From Actinobacteria bacterium IMCC26103 (GTDB lineage: Bacteria; Actinomycetota; Actinomycetes; Nanopelagicales; Nanopelagicaceae): DNA of 64,000 bases. The DNA is taken from contig CP015604.1 in assembly GCA_002284875.1 (NCBI GenBank), positions 1,240,001 through 1,304,000 of the forward strand, written 5' to 3'. Below the pieces are notes generated by a model. The model worked only from the letters and a program-made list of their open reading frames with translations, was not told the DNA's origin and made no database searches. The translations under genes and the position numbers were made by a program. This document shows positions 54,127 to 64,000 of the stretch, piece by piece (position 1 is the stretch's first letter; every line of letters begins with the position of its first letter).

Positions 54127-54129
54127 GCT

Positions 54130-56244
54130 TTACTCCCATCTAATAAAGTTAAAGTTGCCCTTACTGGTTCGTATCTTTAGCCGATGCCTATGTGCTGCGA
54201 TCGCAATCGCCCCATCAACATCAGTACGCAGTACTTTAGCGCTTACCTGTGCCAATAGCGCCAAAGTCTTTGCGGCGGGATGCCCGTAGCTATTGCCTAC
54301 CCCAACGCTAATCATCGCAACTTGTGGGCTAAGCGCCCGAGTAAAACTCTCATCTTGATATGCAGACCCGTGATGACAAACTTTATAGATATCAACTCTT
54401 CTTAATTCGGGTGCGATAACTGCTTGGGTAAGCGGTTCCATATCGCCACCTGCAAAGAGTGAAAAATCTGGTGTATCAATGCGCACAGCGATACTGGAAT
54501 TATTTGGATCATATTCACCGTCATCGGGCCACATGACTTTGATATTTGCGCGCCCTATTTGCGCACTTGTTCCGCGTCTGACATTGCCAAACCAAGTTGC
54601 ACCTACCTTGCGGCCGCGAACTGCGCCAGCTAAACCTGCGATGTGATCGGCGTGGCCATGCGTCAAGATCAATAACGGGATTTCCCGGATCGATAACTGC
54701 TTTAAACACCGATCAATCAATTCGGGGGCAGGGCCGGTATCAATAACAATTGCGCGATGGTTCCCTAAATTAATTGCTGCGCCATCGCCTTGTCCGATAT
54801 CGCAATTAGCGACCTGCCAATCACCACCTGGAAAACGTTGCAGATAAGTCAGGGCCAAGATTATAAGTAAGCCCGTTATAAATACTTTGCGCGGCAAGGT
54901 AAAGATCAGTGCGATCACCAATAGCGCCAGCAAGAAACCCATCAACCCTTTGCTCAAGGTAATTACGCGAAAGCCAGCCGCCCAATCAGCAACACTGGCA
55001 ATCCACCAAGCAAGTGGTTTTACGCAAGTAACAAGCAATACCGATACTTGGGGCAAGAACGGCGATATCAAGGCTGCAATAAAACCCACAACTGTTATGG
55101 GTGCAACCACTGGCGCTGCCAATAAATTAGCCAGGATGCTCATCGGTGAGAGATAGCCGGCAATCGCAACTATTACCGGCGCACAAAAGACCATTGCAGC
55201 TATCGGTGGTGCGATCGCTTGCGCCGCAAAATTTGGCAACCAACGCGCTAAGTAATTAACAATTAGTGGTGCAAAGAGAAGTAAACCTGCGGTAGCCAGT
55301 ACAGATAAAGCAAAACCAGGATCGCGCCCCTGCCAGGGATCTCCAATAACAACGGCTGCAATTGCAAAACCTAACGCGGGCAGCGAATCTGATCCGCGTT
55401 TAGTGGCATATGCAATTAGTAAGACGGCAGCCATTGCAGCTGCACGCAAGACCGAAGGTGATGGCCGAACAAGTGCGATAAAGGCAGTTAGCGCAAAGGC
55501 GGTTGCAATTATGCGAAAGCGCATGGTGCGAAAGAGAAATTGCGCGCACCATAATATAAAGGCGGAAACAATTGCAAAGTTGGCACCTGATACTGCAACT
55601 AAATGGGTAAGTCCCGAGCGGCGCATATCCCCACGAAAGTTCTCGTTTTGCAGCGAGGTATCGCCTAAGACCATTCCGGGAATTAACGAGCCTGCATCTC
55701 CGGTGCCACTGGCCGATCTAAGACCAAGTCGTATCTTGCCAAGTGTTGATGCCCAAAGTGATGGTTTACTTACAACGCTTACCTCTTGATTTGCCAGCAA
55801 CATCGCTGCCACGCGCAGTTCTTTACTGCGCACAATCTGTACCGTGGCCGATACTTTCTGGCCCGGCAATAACTTTGCAATTTGGCGATCGGTGGCAATT
55901 AATCGCACTGGGACATGTAATTTATAGGTGCGTCCATCGATTTGGATTTCCTGGAGACTGGCTAGCGCGCTGTAACTGGGCGGCAGAAAGTTCTGTCCGC
56001 TAACTTTTTTTGAGCTCTGATGTGGATCGGTTGATAATTGCGCTATTACCGATGCGCTGGCACCAAAGTGCTTTGCAACAAGGCTAGATTGCAAGCTTTG
56101 TTGGCGCAGCGACATAACCGATGAACCCAGCGCCAGCGCACAGGCCAGCACTATAAAACGGTTACGCCGACCCGATAAAGCGAAAAGTACAAGTAGCGCC
56201 GTGGCAATTGTTGTTCGCCACGGCGCTACATAACTCTGGGCCAA
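54130..56244 (-). CDS. comEC: ComEC/Rec2 DNA-uptake channel protein
   Basis: This protein of at least 704 residues has an N-terminal DUF4131-like region, a Competence domain with many spans (about residues 200-460) and a C-terminal metallo-beta-lactamase domain with LTHGHADHIAGL. It forms the channel for transforming DNA. TTG 56244 is the only standard start, but family-like sequence (DYRALALGGALWCGA) continues upstream in frame to an ATT at 56292 that overlaps the comEA stop. The true start may therefore be ATT or CTG (56277). Confidence 0.9.
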   Translation of the reverse strand: MAQSYVAPWRTTIATALLVLFALSGRRNRFIVLACALALGSSVMSLRQQSLQSSLVAKHFGASASVIAQLSTDPHQSSKKVSGQNFLPPSYSALASLQEIQIDGRTYKLHVPVRLIATDRQIAKLLPGQKVSATVQIVRSKELRVAAMLLANQEVSVVSKPSLWASTLGKIRLGLRSASGTGDAGSLIPGMVLGDTSLQNENFRGDMRRSGLTHLVAVSGANFAIVSAFILWCAQFLFRTMRFRIIATAFALTAFIALVRPSPSVLRAAAMAAVLLIAYATKRGSDSLPALGFAIAAVVIGDPWQGRDPGFALSVLATAGLLLFAPLIVNYLARWLPNFAAQAIAPPIAAMVFCAPVIVAIAGYLSPMSILANLLAAPVVAPITVVGFIAALISPFLPQVSVLLVTCVKPLAWWIASVADWAAGFRVITLSKGLMGFLLALLVIALIFTLPRKVFITGLLIILALTYLQRFPGGDWQVANCDIGQGDGAAINLGNHRAIVIDTGPAPELIDRCLKQLSIREIPLLILTHGHADHIAGLAGAVRGRKVGATWFGNVRRGTSAQIGRANIKVMWPDDGEYDPNNSSIAVRIDTPDFSLFAGGDMEPLTQAVIAPELRRVDIYKVCHHGSAYQDESFTRALSPQVAMISVGVGNSYGHPAAKTLALLAQVSAKVLRTDVDGAIAIAAHRHRLKIRTSKGNFNFIRWE

Positions 56245-56291
56245 TGCACCACACCAGAGCGCACCGCCTAAAGCCAGTGCGCGGTAATCAA

Positions 56292-56906
56292 TTAGACGCG
56301 TAGCTTCTCTTTAAATTGTGCGAACTTGGCAGCCCCAATTCCGGAAACTTTTAAAAGATCTTCTACCGTTAGAAATGGACCATTTTGATTTCGGTAGGCA
56401 ATTATTCGCGCAGCCAAAACGGGGCCAATTCCATCTAGCGATTCCAGATCTTTGGCGCTTGCTCTATTTAGCGCAAAGGGACCGGTGTTCTTGGCTTTGA
56501 CGCGTTGTGGGGAAATTTGATAAGAATTGCCGCCTTTGCTGGGTGGATATATATAAATCTGTTCGCCATCTTTGATTACTCGTGCCAAGTTAATATCAGA
56601 AAGATCGGCACCTTTTAATTTATCGCCAGCAGCTTTGATCGCATCGGTTACGCGAGAATTAGCGGGCAAGGTATAAACCCCGGGATTTGTTACAGCGCCG
56701 GCAACATCAACAGTTACTTGGGCAACCGCTTCTGTGACAGTTAGATCTGATGGCGCTAACGGGATTTCATGTGATGTGCCACGTACGACAAGGAATAGTG
56801 AGAGCGCAATAACGAGCGCTGAGATTGATAGTAGGGAACGCTTCTGGGGCGCCGAGAAAGTGATGTGGCCCCACCAATTGCGGAGCTTTTCAGTTAGTAA
56901 ATTCAT
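56292..56906 (-). CDS. comEA: ComEA DNA-binding competence protein
   Basis: This 204-residue membrane-anchored protein has one span at about residues 25-43, an SLBB domain (VDVAGAVTNPGVYTLP) and a C-terminal helix-hairpin-helix pair (NRASAKDLESLDGIGPVLA and VSGIGAAKFAQF). It binds double-stranded DNA at the surface and passes it to ComEC, encoded next. The pair suggests natural DNA uptake or salvage. Confidence 0.93.
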   Translation of the reverse strand: MNLLTEKLRNWWGHITFSAPQKRSLLSISALVIALSLFLVVRGTSHEIPLAPSDLTVTEAVAQVTVDVAGAVTNPGVYTLPANSRVTDAIKAAGDKLKGADLSDINLARVIKDGEQIYIYPPSKGGNSYQISPQRVKAKNTGPFALNRASAKDLESLDGIGPVLAARIIAYRNQNGPFLTVEDLLKVSGIGAAKFAQFKEKLRV

Positions 56907-56962
56907 GGCGCGATCATCTGGCAGATTCGCCAGTTAGATTTAAAAAATTGGTGGGGCTGTGG

Positions 56963-59434
56963 TTAAAGAACGATATTTACAAGCTTTGGTGCGCGCGCAA
57001 TAACTTTCTTAGGAGCGGCTCCATTTAATGCAGCGATAATTGTGGGGTGGGCCAAAGCCTGCGCCTCGATTTCGCTATCTGTAACAGTTGGGGCAACTTC
57101 AATTCTTTCGGTGATCTTGCCATTGATCTGGATAACTGCTTCAACGGCATCTGCCACAAGTAGTTTTTCATCCACAACTGGCCAACCGGCGGTTGCAATC
57201 GCAGGTTTATGGCCTAAGCGCTCCCACATTTCTTCAGCGGTAAATGGCGCAACTAGCGACAACATAATTGCAATTGCTTCCGTTGCTTCGCGTACTGCTG
57301 GATCTGCGGCCCCAGGACCTGAATCAATTGCCTTACGTGTGGCATTAACTAGCTCCATAACGCGCGCGATAGCTACGTTAAAACGGAAAGATTCGACAGC
57401 AAATGCAGCATCATGCAGTGCCTTATGGGTTGCTTTACGTAACGAAATATCACCAGTAGCAAAGTCAACGCCAGGCATCGATGTGACGTCCCCTGATAAA
57501 CGCCAAGCGCGACTTAAGAATTTAACTGAGCCAGATGGTGAAACATCTGACCAATCCACATCATCTTCTGGTGGACCAGAAAAGACCATCGATAAACGGA
57601 TCGCATCCACGCCATGGTTTTCAAGCTCATCAGATAAGCGCACAAGGTTTCCACGAGATTTAGACATCGCCGAGCCATCCATCACAACCATGCCTTGATT
57701 TAACAAGCGGGTAAATGGTTCGGTAAAGCCGAGCATTCCAATATCGTGCAAGACCTTTGTGAAAAAGCGCGAGTACAGCAAGTGCAAAATCGCATGTGTT
57801 ACGCCGCCAACATATTGATCAACCGGCAACCAAGTATCAATATCCGCGCGTGAAAATGGTTCATCGTGATTTGTCGATGATGGATAACGCAGGAAGTACC
57901 AAGATGAATCTACGAAGGTATCCATCGTGTCGGTATCGCGCAGCGCAGCTCCCCCACATGTTGGGCATTTGGTATTTACCCATTCAGTTGCGGCAGCAAG
58001 CGGTGATTGCCCCTTGGGCTTTAGATCTAAACCTTTAGCATCGGGCAATTGCAACGGCAATTGATCGGCAGGAACAGCAACTTCGCCGCATTTATCGCAA
58101 TGCACAATCGGAATTGGCGTGCCCCAGTAACGCTGGCGAGAAACCAACCAGTCACGCAATCGATAATTTCGCGCAGATTTTCCTAAACCATCAGCCTCTA
58201 ACTGCTTATTTATCGCAGCTATTGCATCTGTCTTATTTAAACCATCTAACGCACCCGAATTAATTAACTTGCCATCGCCGGTTGTGGCAACTCCTGTCTC
58301 GTTTGGATCTTCATCGCCAGTCTTAACTACAACGCGCACAGGTAACTTCATTGCGCGCGCAAAATCTAAGTCGCGTTGATCGTGGGCCGGCACCGCCATA
58401 ATTGCGCCAGTTCCGTAATCTGCTAAAACATAATCAGAGGCCCAGATCTGTAACTTCTCACCATTTACTGGGTTGATAGCATAACGTTCTAAGAAAACAC
58501 CAGATTTAGGACGATCGGTGGCTAAGCGATCGATATCAGATGCTGCCTTTACGGAATCGCGGTATTGCTTAAATTTATCTTCGGCCGCTGTTCCAGCAGC
58601 AAGCTCTGCAGCAAGTTCGGAATCGACTGCGACTACCATAAATGTTGCACCGTATAAAGTATCGGGACGAGTTGTGTAAATCGTTACGGGTGTAGCGCGA
58701 CCTTCGATAATAAATTTTACGTTGGCGCCTTGTGAGCGGCCGATCCAGTTGCGTTGCATCGTTAAGACTTTATCGGGCCATTTGCCTTCAAGTTCTTTCA
58801 TGTCATCAAGTAAACGGTCTGCATAATCAGTGATCTTGAAATACCACTGATTTAACTTCTTCTTGGTAACAGCCGTATCGCAACGTTCGCAAAGACCTGC
58901 GACAACTTGTTCGTTAGCTAAAACCGTTTGGCAACTTGGGCACCAGTTAACTGCGCTATCTTTGCGATAGGCCAATCCACGTTTATGCAGTTCAATAAAT
59001 AACCATTGGTTCCATTTGTAATATTCCGGGTCGCAAGTATTGAATACGCGATCCCAGTCAAAGGAACAGGCATAGCGACGCATCGATGCCTTCTGCGTTG
59101 CGATATTTTCATAAGTCCAAATACGCGGATCTTCATTGCGCTTAATCGCGGCATTTTCTGCCGGCAGACCAAAGGCATCCCAACCGATTGGGTGCATGAC
59201 GTTAAAGCCTTTTTGGATCCAGTAACGGGCGATTACATCGCCAAGTGCATATGCCTCAGCATGGCCCATGTGGAGATCACCTGATGGATACGGAAACATA
59301 TCTAAGACATATTTCTTTGGTCTCTTATCATCAGGGCGACCTGATTTAAATGGTTCTATTTTGTCCCAGATTGGCAGCCACTTCTCTTGAACATAGGCAA
59401 AGTCATATGCCTGATGTTCTTGTGAAGTGCTCAT
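56963..59434 (-). CDS. leuS: Leucyl-tRNA synthetase
   Basis: This 823-residue class I synthetase has the HIGH-type motif [15 protein letters not shown], an editing domain ([12 protein letters not shown]), the KMSKS-type motif AMSKSRGN and the C-terminal anticodon-binding domain. Length and motifs are normal for bacteria. It lies upstream of comEA, as in many actinobacteria. Confidence 0.96.
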   Translation of the reverse strand: MSTSQEHQAYDFAYVQEKWLPIWDKIEPFKSGRPDDKRPKKYVLDMFPYPSGDLHMGHAEAYALGDVIARYWIQKGFNVMHPIGWDAFGLPAENAAIKRNEDPRIWTYENIATQKASMRRYACSFDWDRVFNTCDPEYYKWNQWLFIELHKRGLAYRKDSAVNWCPSCQTVLANEQVVAGLCERCDTAVTKKKLNQWYFKITDYADRLLDDMKELEGKWPDKVLTMQRNWIGRSQGANVKFIIEGRATPVTIYTTRPDTLYGATFMVVAVDSELAAELAAGTAAEDKFKQYRDSVKAASDIDRLATDRPKSGVFLERYAINPVNGEKLQIWASDYVLADYGTGAIMAVPAHDQRDLDFARAMKLPVRVVVKTGDEDPNETGVATTGDGKLINSGALDGLNKTDAIAAINKQLEADGLGKSARNYRLRDWLVSRQRYWGTPIPIVHCDKCGEVAVPADQLPLQLPDAKGLDLKPKGQSPLAAATEWVNTKCPTCGGAALRDTDTMDTFVDSSWYFLRYPSSTNHDEPFSRADIDTWLPVDQYVGGVTHAILHLLYSRFFTKVLHDIGMLGFTEPFTRLLNQGMVVMDGSAMSKSRGNLVRLSDELENHGVDAIRLSMVFSGPPEDDVDWSDVSPSGSVKFLSRAWRLSGDVTSMPGVDFATGDISLRKATHKALHDAAFAVESFRFNVAIARVMELVNATRKAIDSGPGAADPAVREATEAIAIMLSLVAPFTAEEMWERLGHKPAIATAGWPVVDEKLLVADAVEAVIQINGKITERIEVAPTVTDSEIEAQALAHPTIIAALNGAAPKKVIARAPKLVNIVL

Positions 59435-59453
59435 TAACTTAGTTTATCGGGCT

Positions 59454-60368
59454 TTAACCCCAAGTAACGCCAGTTAATTCTTCGCTAATAGTCCATAAAT
59501 CCTTTGCTAACCGTTGGTCATATGCAATTGCGGCGGCGCGAGTCAGTTTGGGAAATCCGCGCATCTCAAGAAAACCATCTGGGCCAATATATGAGGCGCC
59601 ATAAAGGCCGGGGAAAGTTGCCGCACATAGCGTTGGCAGAGCGCCGCGTTCGGCGCTCTGCGCAAAGATGGCGTTGGCAAATGCACCAGCACGATCTTGC
59701 ACGGTTGCCCCAGCGATCAAATTTGTATCGGCATAACCCGGGTGTGCGGCAACTGCTTCGATATTCCAGTCATGGCGCATCTGGCGACGTTCTAACTCGT
59801 GGATGAAAAGTAAGTTTGCTAATTTGCTATAGGCGTATGCAGACCATGGGTTATATGCGCCAATTCCTTTAGCTTTATTGCGCATTTCTTCGATCGTGAA
59901 ATTACCAATGCGAGACATTCGATGGGCTTGCGATGAGACAGCAACAACGCGATGTTTTATCTGCTTTTGTAATAGACCAGCCAGAGCAAAATGGCCCAGA
60001 TGATTGGTACCGAACTGCGTCTCGAAGTTATCTTTAGTAAGCGAAAATGGCGTAGCCATAACACCTGCGTTAAGGATTAAGGTATCTATAGGTGTTGTGA
60101 ATTCTTTAGCAAAGCTGCGTACCGATGAAAGATCAGCCAGATCCAGTAACTTGTAATCGACGCGATCGCTAGCAATTTCTGCAACAGTTGCCGCACCTTT
60201 TGTGGCGTTGCGGGCGGTGATAGTCACGTGTGCGCCAGCGCGGGCTAACTCCATCGCGGTAGCTTTTCCGAGCCCGCTGGTGCCACCAGTAATTAAAAAG
60301 TTCTTTCCCTTTTGATCGGTAATATCAGTTGCTTGCCAGCCTCTTGGAATTGTGGTGACGCTAGACAT
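59454..60368 (-). CDS. Short-chain dehydrogenase/reductase (retinol-dehydrogenase-like)
   Basis: This 304-residue SDR has the cofactor motif ITGGTSGLGKA, NAGVMATPF, FGTNHLGHFAL and the catalytic YAYSKLAN. The NHLGHF pattern places it with the retinol-dehydrogenase/protochlorophyllide-reductase-like branch. It lies between leuS and tRNA-Ala. The substrate is unknown. Confidence 0.88.
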   Translation of the reverse strand: MSSVTTIPRGWQATDITDQKGKNFLITGGTSGLGKATAMELARAGAHVTITARNATKGAATVAEIASDRVDYKLLDLADLSSVRSFAKEFTTPIDTLILNAGVMATPFSLTKDNFETQFGTNHLGHFALAGLLQKQIKHRVVAVSSQAHRMSRIGNFTIEEMRNKAKGIGAYNPWSAYAYSKLANLLFIHELERRQMRHDWNIEAVAAHPGYADTNLIAGATVQDRAGAFANAIFAQSAERGALPTLCAATFPGLYGASYIGPDGFLEMRGFPKLTRAAAIAYDQRLAKDLWTISEELTGVTWG

Positions 60369-60414
60369 TTAATTTCCAATCTGAAATTACTTAAATTCTT
60401 AACTACTACCTAAG

Positions 60415-60487
60415 TGGAGATAAGGGGATTCGAACCCCTGACCTCTTCCATGCCATGGAAGCGCGCTACCAACTGCGCCATATCCCC
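60415..60487 (-). tRNA. tRNA-Ala (GGC)
   Basis: The minus strand folds as a 73-base tRNA: acceptor GGGGATA with TATCTCC (one G-U pair), anticodon stem CTTCC/GGAAG around ATGGCAT, giving anticodon GGC, and a T-arm with GTTCGAATC. CCA is not encoded. Confidence 0.94.
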
Positions 60488-60518
60488 TTTATTACCCGCC
60501 TTAAGCGAGAAGGTAACT

Positions 60519-61187
60519 CTAGCGCACGTGATCTGGCACATCAGCACCAGATTCTTCGCCAAATACTGGCTCCAAAATAGAACCGGCGTTATGTTCGGCT
60601 AAATGCCATCCCTTAGGACTGGTCTGCAAAATAGACCAGCGCGCATTAGATAGCCCGCCGATCTTTCCCCAATGCGCCATCGGCAAATGTAAATAATGGC
60701 CCATTAAGCAACGAGCAGTGCCGCCATGAGTTGCGACAACAACTAACTGGTTCTCTTTATCGCCTAAGAATTCATCGATCGCAGCGCTTGCGCGCGCGGC
60801 AACTTCACTGCGCTTTTCACCAATAGTTCCAGCAGGATTATCGTTGCCATCAATCCAGCGCACAAAGTTCTCTAAATCTGCCGCGCGATTTTCAGCGCCA
60901 GTCTTGCCTTCCCAATGTCCGCCATTGGTCTCACGTAAACGCTCGTCAATTAGAACTTCCATATTTACTATCTCACCGAGCTTTGATGCAGTATCGCGGG
61001 CTCGGGATAGATCGCTAGATAAAATTGCCGTTGGTTCCATACCCGCAATAATTGGCGCGGCAAGTTCGGCTTGATAAATACCAACTTTATTTAACGCAAT
61101 ATCGGAATGGCCCTGAAAGCGGTTTATGATATTCCAATCAGTCTGGCCATGACGCCATAAAAGTATGCGGTTGTTCTTACCTGCCAT
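60519..61187 (-). CDS. Histidine phosphatase (phosphoglycerate-mutase family)
   Basis: This protein of about 222 residues has the catalytic RHGQTDWN near the N-terminus, ETNGGHWEG, and the second His in VVATHGGTARCL. Family members next to rsfS in actinobacteria are often annotated as glucosyl-3-phosphoglycerate phosphatase or phosphoglycerate mutase; the choice cannot be made here. I chose ATG 61187, eleven bases after AAGGA; a frame start at 61211 would overlap rsfS more. Confidence 0.88.
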   Translation of the reverse strand: MAGKNNRILLWRHGQTDWNIINRFQGHSDIALNKVGIYQAELAAPIIAGMEPTAILSSDLSRARDTASKLGEIVNMEVLIDERLRETNGGHWEGKTGAENRAADLENFVRWIDGNDNPAGTIGEKRSEVAARASAAIDEFLGDKENQLVVVATHGGTARCLMGHYLHLPMAHWGKIGGLSNARWSILQTSPKGWHLAEHNAGSILEPVFGEESGADVPDHVR

Positions 61188-61554
61188 TTGCCACATTTTC
61201 CTTAACGACATCTAGTTCAATTGTTGGGCAATCATTCCAGAGGCGATCGAGCATGTAATAACGGCGCAGATCAGCGCTCTGGATATGCACGACTAAATCT
61301 GAGTAATCGAGCAAGATCCATTCATCGGTACCTTCGCGGCGGGCCGGCTTTTCACCGATCAAACGTAGCTTCTCTTCTACTTCATCTGCGATCGCATCAA
61401 CCTGGCGAATATTTGCACCAGTTGCAATTAAAAAGACTTCAGATAAAACCATTTGATCAGATAAATCAATAGCGATCATCTCTGTGCCAAATTTGTCGGC
61501 GATTGCGCGAGCTGCAACCTGGGTTAACTCGGTAACGCTCTTACTTGCTGGCAT
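61177..61554 (-). CDS. rsfS: Ribosome silencing factor RsfS
   Basis: This 125-residue protein has the RsfS pattern: LSDQMVLSEVFLIATGANIRQVDAIADEV, EGTDEWILLDYSDLVVHI and YYMLDRLWNDCP. It binds L14 and blocks subunit joining when nutrients are scarce. It overlaps nadD by 14 bases, the usual neighbour. Confidence 0.95.
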   Translation of the reverse strand: MPASKSVTELTQVAARAIADKFGTEMIAIDLSDQMVLSEVFLIATGANIRQVDAIADEVEEKLRLIGEKPARREGTDEWILLDYSDLVVHIQSADLRRYYMLDRLWNDCPTIELDVVKENVANGR

Positions 61555-62095
61555 AGAGATCGTGCTCCTTTATATAAGTTGCTACATGTGTTGAAACCGA
61601 AGCTAAATCTCCAGCGCGCACGCGCGTTGCTGAGATATTAAGCGCTCCGATATCAAGGTTGTGCTCGCCGGGAAATTCCGGGCGATCTATAACTATGAAC
61701 TCGACCATATCCTGTAATTCGCTGGTGCGATGCCACTGATTGATCTTGGCAAAGGCATCTGTTCCGATAATGAGCGCGATTTGATCATCAGGATAACTCT
61801 TGGCAACTGCTTCAACGGTATCGATTGTAAAAGATGGCCCTTGGCGCAAAATCTCAATCGGATTTACTTCTACTTTTGCCGCAACTTCAGCCGGCAAATC
61901 TAATATCGCAGCTTGACACATTGCCCGGCGATCACTTGCTGGCGCAACTGGTTGTTGGCCCCGCAGTTGTGGTTGCCCAGCAGGAATTAAAAGAATCCGA
62001 TCGGCAAGTCCGCGAGAAATTATTTCGGCAATTACATGCAGATGGCCTTTATGGATGGGGTCGAAGGTTCCGCCGTAGATTGCAATCTTTGCCAT
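61541..62095 (-). CDS. nadD: Nicotinate-nucleotide adenylyltransferase
   Basis: This 184-residue enzyme makes deamido-NAD from nicotinate mononucleotide and ATP. It has GGTFDPIHKGHLHVIAE with the nucleotidyltransferase HxGH motif, LIIGTDAFAKINQWH and the C-terminal ISATRVR. It precedes rsfS, as in most bacteria. Confidence 0.95.
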   Translation of the reverse strand: MAKIAIYGGTFDPIHKGHLHVIAEIISRGLADRILLIPAGQPQLRGQQPVAPASDRRAMCQAAILDLPAEVAAKVEVNPIEILRQGPSFTIDTVEAVAKSYPDDQIALIIGTDAFAKINQWHRTSELQDMVEFIVIDRPEFPGEHNLDIGALNISATRVRAGDLASVSTHVATYIKEHDLYASK

Positions 62096-62133
62096 AGTAA
62101 AATTATTGAAAGCGCAGTTAACTGGCTTTACTT

Positions 62134-62256
62134 TTAATCGTTATCTAGGCGAAGTACTAGATAGAGAAAGAGGGCAAAGACTACGAAGACGCCGATACCG
62201 AAGGCATATGGCGGAACTGGTAGTTCGCGAAGTTGTTCTGATGCGCTGTTAAACAT
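62134..62256 (-). CDS. Small single-span membrane protein conserved near nadD
   Basis: A 40-residue frame reads MFNSASEQLRELPVPPYAFG, then a hydrophobic span (residues 18-35) and a short LRLDND tail. The LPxPPY(A/V)(F/Y)G start followed by one span matches a small protein often found beside nadD in actinobacteria, as far as I recall. Its function is unknown. It sits between nadD and ligA on the same strand, with the ATG at 62256. Confidence 0.7.
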   Translation of the reverse strand: MFNSASEQLRELPVPPYAFGIGVFVVFALFLYLVLRLDND

Positions 62257-62265
62257 GGGTACAGA

Positions 62266-64000
<1,735 letters not shown>

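Noticed and set aside
57042-57698. 218-codon plus-strand frame inside leuS
   Set aside because: It is Ser/Thr-rich antisense shadow of a clear leuS gene with no start signal.

Overview
The window looks like chromosome from a small-genome freshwater actinobacterium of the acI type (Nanopelagicales, 'Ca. Planktophila'-like). This rests on the actinobacterial housekeeping order hemW-lepA-rpsT-holA-comEC-comEA-leuS and hrcA-dnaJ-rsmE-HIT-phoH-ybeY-corC, on very tight gene packing (no gene-free stretch over 300 bases), on a GC content that looks mid-range by eye, and on many importers for sugars, amides or peptides and nucleosides. The lineage is an inference; no rRNA is present to confirm it. I see no phage, insertion sequence or CRISPR array.

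Bases 1-12386 form a sugar-sulfate/rhamnose region. A leftward operon encodes a formylglycine-generating enzyme, a secreted sugar-binding protein, two ABC permeases and a Cys-type sulfatase without a signal peptide. A divergent ROK regulator follows, then a rightward rhamnose operon (mutarotase, isomerase, fused aldolase/dehydrogenase, kinase). Together they suggest import of a sulfated sugar, desulfation in the cytoplasm and rhamnose breakdown.

Bases 12412-25752 hold small redox and membrane genes, a zinc alcohol dehydrogenase, a 44-residue DUF2256 gene, and an amide/peptide module: an Opp/Dpp-type five-gene ABC importer flanked by two acetamidase/formamidase paralogues, plus a proline-iminopeptidase-like hydrolase. 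An iron-sulfur photolyase, a SOUL-family protein and a CBS-domain protein follow.

Bases 26019-33243 encode a large secreted protein of unknown function whose C-terminal tail matches that of the sugar-binding protein, a YtcJ-like amidohydrolase, the inositol-pathway enzymes IolA and IolD, and a small secreted protein.

Bases 33424-40894 form a nucleoside module: a BMP-family binding protein, two permeases, a double ATPase, a methylthioadenosine/methylthioinosine-type phosphorylase, a methylthioadenosine/S-adenosylhomocysteine-type deaminase and a short-chain dehydrogenase.

Bases 40914-64000 are mostly leftward housekeeping genes: tRNA-Glu and tRNA-Gln beside gltX, a fumarylacetoacetase-family enzyme, a degenerate cytidine-deaminase-like protein, corC, ybeY, phoH, HIT, rsmE, dnaJ, a short hrcA, hemW, lepA, rpsT, holA, comEC, comEA, leuS, tRNA-Ala, a phosphatase, rsfS, nadD, a 40-residue membrane protein, and ligA running off the right edge.

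The best leads are the sulfatase-rhamnose region, the shared C-terminal tail on two unrelated secreted proteins, the paired amidases around a transporter, the shortened HrcA and the cytidine-deaminase-like protein without zinc ligands.
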